34,197 nt of DNA from contig CAZMGT010000043.1 of NCBI GenBank assembly GCA_964565895.1, positions 1 through 34,197 on the forward strand, written 5' to 3'. The stretch comes from CAZMGT01 sp964565895. Lineage in GTDB: Bacteria > Armatimonadota > Zipacnadia > UBA1398 > CAZMGT01. The translations under genes and the position numbers were made by a program. Shown in pieces: positions 31,101 to 34,197 of the stretch. How positions within the stretch are numbered: position 1 is the stretch's first letter; each line of letters begins with the position of its first letter. The notes below the pieces were generated by a model. That model had not been told where the DNA came from. It did no database searches and saw only the letters and a list, made by a program, of their open reading frames with translations.

Positions 31101-32149
31101 AGGCACAGCACGGGCGCCGCGGGGAGCATATAGCGCGCGAACTTGGCATACATGAAAAGCACCGTTGCCAGGTAAAGCAAGCAATAGAGCGTGGGCAGAT
31201 GCTCCGCGGACAGCCGCCGGCGCGCGGCGTCCCACACCAGCGGCCCAAGGCCAATGAGGCAGACCAGCCCCAGCGCCGGCCCAAACGTAAACAACACCAG
31301 GTCGCGCGCTTGATAGGCCACAGGGATCGTCCCGTGAAACTGAATCGTGTAGGGATAAACAACCTTCCCCGTGGCCATCGCCTGCTGCTCTAGAACGTGG
31401 CGCTTAAACGTCGCGAAGTCGAGCACGACGTAGGGCTGAAGCGCAACGAACAGCGCCGCAAGAGCGGCCAGGGCAAGGGCGACGCTGCCCAGCCGCGCAA
31501 GCCAGCGCTGGCGCGGCCACGCGGGCGAACGAACGTAAGCCCAGGCGAGGACGAAAAGCAAAACCGCCGCGCTAACCTTCGTGGCCAGCGCCAAGCCGGC
31601 GACGGCAACCATGGCCCAGGCATCACGCCGGCGGCCGTCGCTAGCAAACCGCGCGGCAAACCACAGTGCGCCGACCATAAACAGAGCGAGCAAGCTGTCT
31701 ACCGTGCCATAGTGCGCGTTTTGTACGCACAGCGCCGCCGCCGCCAAAAACGCCGCCGCCCACAGCCCAACCCGCCGGCCGAAGCACTGCGCCCCCAAAG
31801 CATAGGTGAGCAGGACCGTAGCAATGCTCGCCCCCGCGGAGATCGCCCGGGCGAGATAGTAGACGTTTGGCGGGCGACCGAGGAGGTGCTCGCCGAACTG
31901 CTTGCCCAGCCAGATGAGATAAATGGGCAGGCTGCCGTATGCGAAAAAGTGTGGGTTCATATCGTGCGGGCCGAGGCGCTCCACGGTCATCACAATCTGT
32001 CGCTCGTCGGGGTGGATAATCGTGGCCCAACGCAGGCCATAGAGGCGGAGGACAGAGGCGCCGAGGAGGATGAGCAGCAGCCAAAGCCAGTGCCGCGCAA
32101 CGCTCCCGCGGCGGGAGCGGGGCGCAGCGGGTTGTGTAAAAAAGCCCAT
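28178..32149 (-). CDS. GT39/PMT-like glycosyltransferase fused to a DUF2298 domain
   Basis: A 1323-residue polytopic membrane protein. Residues 1 to about 560 are an ArnT/PMT-type GT-C part: first membrane helix about 21-38, then IIHPDE (44-49) in the first loop, FFAYGSLPIYLIWL, NAHYGTVDSLLALF and a soluble part about 400-560. From about residue 575 a second module copies the neighbouring DUF2298 protein: ERGYSVCKAAGVLFVSYLAW, LDGEKLMD, RVNYYYFGH, ECPFFTMVYGDLHAHM, VNTVMKFHHHAW and LSHAFQWH. ATG 32149 follows GAGG at about 10 nt; the frame upstream is open through the N gap but has no family-like sequence. It is probably a mannosyl- or other sugar transferase using a polyprenyl-phosphate donor (inference). 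It is the first gene of the four-gene membrane operon. Confidence 0.88.
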   Translation of the reverse strand: MGFFTQPAAPRSRRGSVARHWLWLLLILLGASVLRLYGLRWATIIHPDERQIVMTVERLGPHDMNPHFFAYGSLPIYLIWLGKQFGEHLLGRPPNVYYLARAISAGASIATVLLTYALGAQCFGRRVGLWAAAFLAAAALCVQNAHYGTVDSLLALFMVGALWFAARFASDGRRRDAWAMVAVAGLALATKVSAAVLLFVLAWAYVRSPAWPRQRWLARLGSVALALAALAALFVALQPYVVLDFATFKRHVLEQQAMATGKVVYPYTIQFHGTIPVAYQARDLVLFTFGPALGLVCLIGLGPLVWDAARRRLSAEHLPTLYCLLYLATVLFMYAKFARYMLPAAPVLCLAGARFVLRLAERAQRPWPKRLAAALPALVLGYSVIHCAAYAAIYGKPHTLHRAEQWLMRNARPGAVVLCEDGWDLVPQVWGLRLELTDHYQPDSAAKVARLAEQLSRADFLFSASPRFYGSILRDPWRYPKTANYYVQLFSGRLGFMPEAQFEQPPRLLGLVQWRDDLGDESISVYDHPKVIIFRNVARLSPEEIARRIDERLLLDYGVERHKIMSRRASAGLAVQPVPSPVFWYAAHWWGIYFVWGWCVFPLLFLSLPALWERGYSVCKAAGVLFVSYLAWLSAALKLAPFNLKTVVICAFCAAGLGLFFLPIAARRGFFAWLRENWVRLCAIELAGVLFFCMVLAFRACQHAEPGQGIAQALDGEKLMDMGFVNSLWRHDEIPPPDHWYAGARVNYYYFGHVMAATVAHASVADFDYRYNLADAGFFALALLGVFGLGANLARRFAGGLWAVIFFAFMGNLAGVAELREHILFLRSHGALGHPWSLWRTCNVIPGTITECPFFTMVYGDLHAHMLEMSLGTLALALLLGLVALRRERRQPLSAREGAAAALGLGLVVGAIAMTNPWGAFSYGGLALVGLLWAFRPERPRYWLAFLRGLLPWLGAVAVAALCASPFFTAFDRGPVGQIKFTPQPASPGANFLMVFAVHLGVVLPFLLCRTLLRDEESSPAARPAAWVALCCLLLAAGAVGAFWGLGQRDFLALGTVATLLLLALLARVATRQDSPDDFPLLLAFSAGAILLFSELFHITEFLSGKWFRVNTVMKFHHHAWLLLSLASAYGVLWLWRRRERVSPWLAEPYLAALILLLFCGAVTPLFGIPFRCSIPRGGPELSIMADVRRLDEPRYAALRWLTYHAAPGDVLAEAVGGAYSDRGLISAATGIPAVVNWLSHAFQWHHSWSAVFRRANDVRALYQSEDPQEVRCIIEKYSIDWVVLGASERQAYRIPERPALEKLATVAFRYRDTVVYKVSGQR

Positions 32150-32526
32150 GGGGCGGTCGCCTCGGGGTGGTGTCGAAGGCCTCTTTGGTTGCACAAATGT
32201 GTTCTTTGCCCGCCGCGCAAAGTTCCTTCCTGCAGCGCTCTCCCAGCGCGGGGAAAGAAAAGCGCCCAAGCGGCACAGGTTGCGCCGCGCGCGATGACCG
32301 CAGACGTCTTGGCTCGCGTGGAGCAGGGGGGGAGCCTCAACCGCGCGGGCTGGGGTCCGCGTCGACGGAGCTGCAGGAGAGTGTGGCGGGAAAGCCCTAG
32401 GCACATAGGCCCAGCCCCAGCGCGGAGGGGGCGCGGCAGCGGCGCTCGCGACCAGCAAAAGCGCCTCCCTCTGTCGAAGGCGTGCCGCGCGCGTTTTTGC
32501 GGTCGGCGCGCAGCGGCCAGGCACGC
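32150..32526. other. Non-coding leader of the GT-C membrane operon
   Basis: No supported gene. It contains the GGAACTTTGC motif (32226-32217, minus strand) 68 nt before the fusion start. On the minus strand this forms part of the inverted repeat CTTTGC/GCAAAG (7-nt loop, 32222-32204). Long open frames on both strands here reflect high GC only. Confidence 0.4.
32217..32226 (-). promoter_or_regulatory. GGAACTTTGC motif, candidate -35-like element (copy 3)
   Basis: The same ten bases as at 16932-16923, here 68 nt before the GT39-DUF2298 start codon. It overlaps an inverted repeat CTTTGC/GCAAAG that could be an operator. Confidence 0.35.
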
Positions 32527-32536
32527 NNNNNNNNNN
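32527..32536. other. Assembly gap (10 N)
   Basis: Ten unspecified bases. The true distance and even the adjacency of the two flanks are unproved; composition and content change after the gap. Confidence 0.98.
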
Positions 32537-33131
32537 GCTGAGCCGTGGGCCGTAGGCAACCCTGCCCCGGCTTGGGTGGGTTGGGCCGCGAGAACGGCCT
32601 CGCGCGTGAGCATACACGCTGTCCCGCGCGGCGCAACATGCAAGCGGCCAGCGGCTTCCGTTTCAGGGGAGAGCTTTGGCGAGCTAATGCAGCTCGCGCG
32701 GTGCTGTATGCCCGAGGTTTTTGGCGCGCCAAACGCACCATGGCCGGCGTTGGGGCAAAAGCAGCCGAGGCAAGACAACGGTTCCCCTTGGTGGGTGCTT
32801 CGCTGGCGAAGGCCCGGATAAGCATCGCGGCTGGGCCGGAAGCTGCAGCGTGCCTTTTCAGTAACTGCCGACGCCGGAAGGGCGAACTAGTCGCCCTGCT
32901 TTTCGTCGGCTTGACTGCTGTATTCCGCGGGCATCGACGGTTGGCGAGAAGCACGCGGGCGGCCTGGGTTGGGGTAGTTGGCGGGCCGTAGTCTCGGTGA
33001 GGACGCGTCGGAAGGCGACAGCTTGATACGAAGCGCAGCGCGTTGTTTGCAGAACAGCGACCTTCCCTTCGGATGGCGCTCGTGTCGGCCGCGGCGCTCA
33101 CAGGCCATCAATGAGGGGCAGCGAGTATTCA
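32537..33131. other. Stretch without recognisable genes after the gap
   Basis: Frames on both strands are open in places but none has a ribosome-binding site plus a recognisable protein, and codon use differs from the window's real genes. A forward copy of the G-rich repeat core lies at 32958-32985. I see no RNA gene. Confidence 0.4.
32958..32985 (+). repeat. G-rich repeat core, forward copy 0
   Basis: Reads GGGCGGCCTGGGTTGGGG followed by TAGTTGGCGGG. It matches the copy starting at 33529 with about three differences over 29 nt. It is outside the regular 0.4-kb spacing. Confidence 0.6.
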
Positions 33132-33170
33132 GCGGGATGGATTAGGGTGGTCGGCGGGGAGGTGGTAAAG
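33132..33170 (+). repeat. G-rich repeat core, forward copy 1
   Basis: Contains TCGGCGGGGAGGTGGTAAAG; the complement differs by one base from the CCACCTCCCCGCCAGC block of the reverse copies. Confidence 0.6.
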
Positions 33171-33356
33171 CTGTGGACGGGCGGGCAAACGACGCCTCAG
33201 GGCAAAGCGCGGGGTTCCTCCGCCAGCCATGGCAGGAGGTCGCCGCCACGGTTCCGCCGCAAGGCAGCGGCGGTAAATGCCTTCCCCTCCGCAACCTGGG
33301 TGCGAATGCGAGTAGTGCGTGCCGCTAGCGCATGGCGAGGAGTTTCAAGCCTCCCC

Positions 33357-33399
33357 CGCGCTTCCCGCCCCGACCACGCCAGGCCACCTCCCCGCCAGC
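33357..33399 (-). repeat. Repeat core, reverse copy 1
   Basis: CGCGCTTCCCGCC followed by CAGGCCACCTCCCCGCCAGC; the final 16 bases are the exact complement of GCTGGCGGGGAGGTGG in forward copy 2. Confidence 0.6.
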
Positions 33400-33528
33400 G
33401 CGCCCTAGGCCACCGCGCCCGCGCGCGGTGCACCGCCTGCCTGCTACGGAGCTCTCGTCTATTGGACCTTAGGCCTCACCGTCCCTTCGAGCCTAGTCGC
33501 TTTCAAAGACACGAAGCAACAGACACCT

Positions 33529-33569
33529 GGGCGGCTTGGGTTGGGGTGGCTGGCGGGGAGGTGGTGAAG
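33529..33569 (+). repeat. G-rich repeat core, forward copy 2
   Basis: Reads GGGCGGCTTGGGTTGGGG then TGGCTGGCGGGGAGGTGGTG. It continues into further G-runs up to 33592 and so could form a G-quadruplex. Confidence 0.65.
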
Positions 33570-33755
33570 GTGCGGGTGGGTGGGAAAGCGGTAGCTCAAC
33601 ACGAAGCACACATTGCCCCAGTTCCCGCCGGAGGACGCTGCCGCTGCGGCTTCGCGGGAAGGCAGAAGGGGTAAATGTGTTTTCATCTGCTACACCACTC
33701 CGAAAGGATGGAGTGCGGGCCGCTTGCGCGTCGCCCGACGGTTCACTGTGCCACC

Positions 33756-33801
33756 CGCGCGCTTCCCGCCCTGACCGCGGCTCGCTAGCTCCCCGCCAAC
33801 C
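33756..33801 (-). repeat. Repeat core, reverse copy 2
   Basis: CGCGCGCTTCCCGCCCTGACC, then a diverged AGCTCCCCGCCAACC block. It is 399 nt after reverse copy 1. Confidence 0.55.
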
Positions 33802-34145
33802 GCCCCTCAGGCCACCACACGCTGCGCGTGGCAGCTCGTCCGTCGCTGAGGGCTGCGTTCACAGAAGCGGGGAGGGCCCGATTCCCTGCGAGAGGCCGGT
33901 CGATTGAGAGCGAGGGAAAGCAGCAGCGCCCCAAGTTCTCGCACCGACGAGGGACGGTCACGGTAGAGGTCGGCCGCAACGCGCCAGCTTGCCAAGAAGC
34001 TTAAAGCAAGCTCTGGAGCCTTCTGAGAGGGACTATTGCAACGACTCGCTTTCAACATCGAGGAGGCGAGGTCCTCCATCCGGCACAGAATGACGCCCAA
34101 ACGCCCTGTGCGGTTCGTCGCTGAATAGGGCGTACCCATTACTCC

Positions 34146-34192
34146 CGCGCGCTTCCCGCCCTAACCCGGTCAGGCCACCTCCCCGCCAGCCG
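34146..34192 (-). repeat. Repeat core, reverse copy 3
   Basis: CGCGCGCTTCCCGCCCTAACC then CAGGCCACCTCCCCGCCAGC, 390 nt after reverse copy 2 and running to the window edge. Confidence 0.6.
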
Positions 34193-34197
34193 TGCCC

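Larger units (their letters stand above)
33132..34197. repeat. Diverged tandem repeat array, period about 390-400 bp
   Basis: Several landmarks recur at near-constant spacing. The G-rich core recurs at 33132 and 33529 (397 nt). A 'GGTAAATG' segment occurs near 33271 and 33669. The C-rich block beginning CGCGCTTCCCGCC recurs at 33357, 33756 and 34146 (about 399 and 390 nt). Each unit pairs a forward G-rich core with an inverted copy about 240 nt on (CCACCTCCCCGCCAGC). The units are clearly diverged, with only patches well conserved. Function is unknown; repeats of this type could explain the nearby assembly gap. The window ends inside a copy. Confidence 0.6.

Noticed and set aside
31397..32821. 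Long plus-strand open frame opposite the GT39-DUF2298 gene and across the N gap
   Set aside because: It is antisense to a clear membrane-protein gene, runs through the undefined bases, and its translation is low-complexity Arg/Ala/Pro/Gly typical of a GC-rich shadow frame.
33111..33674. 187-aa plus-strand frame across the repeats, with two copies of a GGEVVK-like motif
   Set aside because: The motif copies come from the DNA repeat itself; there is no ribosome-binding site and no plausible protein.
33459..33686. Minus-strand 75-aa frame with GGNWGN and LSYR, resembling the C-terminal variable part of formylglycine-generating-enzyme-like or DGR target proteins
   Set aside because: Only short patches fit, the frame breaks in the neighbouring repeat unit, no template repeat pair or reverse transcriptase is present, and differences between units are not confined to adenines.
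32958..34197. Integron attC array or CRISPR
   Set aside because: Spacing near 0.4 kb and inverted cores suggested attC, but the GTTRRRY/RYYYAAC core sites are not present; repeats are too long-spaced and too diverged for CRISPR.

Overview
The window is a GC-rich bacterial chromosome segment, apparently from a draft or metagenomic scaffold, because a 10-N gap lies at 32527-32536. Several things point to a bacterium: Shine-Dalgarno-led genes with frequent GTG/TTG starts, a gid-par cluster with two consensus parS sites, and Rho-independent terminators. The secreted glycoside hydrolases, the Agl23-like and DUF2298 membrane proteins, and an anaerobe-type homocysteine cluster suggest an anaerobic or microaerophilic carbohydrate degrader. 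An uncultivated lineage near Armatimonadota, Chloroflexota or Sumerlaeota is possible, but the sequence does not settle this.

Layout. Positions 1-3889 hold the tail of a TPR protein (+), then on the minus strand rmlB, a secreted beta-propeller protein and thiE. Positions 3890-4383 hold a small basic-protein gene with its own terminator. Positions 4384-6222 encode a clan-D-like glycoside hydrolase (-). Positions 6195-11849 are a replication/segregation neighbourhood: DnaA-box-like sites, a 77-aa protein, mnmG, rsmG, parA, parB and aroE (+), with parS sites at the mnmG/rsmG junction and just before parA. Positions 11875-16874 are a minus-strand carbohydrate operon: a GH42-like protein, a DUF89 phosphatase and a GH127 protein, the two hydrolases with signal peptides. 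A phosphohexomutase follows at 17066-18436 (-). Positions 18437-19290 have no convincing protein gene but hold a strong RNA hairpin and terminator. Positions 19291-21786 encode UPF0280 (COG2122), HcyA (DUF39) and a NIL-ferredoxin, the set known for homocysteine synthesis from aspartate semialdehyde and sulfide; the set ends in a strong terminator. Positions 21894-32149 are a four-gene minus-strand operon of very hydrophobic GT-C-like proteins: a GT39-DUF2298 fusion, a stand-alone DUF2298 protein and two tandem Agl23-like paralogues. Positions 32150-34197 are non-coding as far as I can see, with the gap and a diverged roughly 0.4-kb repeat array.

How the parts fit. ParA, ParB and parS with mnmG/rsmG mark an origin-proximal region. 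RmlB, the phosphohexomutase and the GT-C operon could together supply and transfer sugars for a surface glycan. The minus-strand hydrolase operon and the 612-aa hydrolase would break down plant-type or other galactose/arabinose-containing glycans. The Hcy set makes homocysteine for methionine directly from sulfide, as expected in a reducing habitat.
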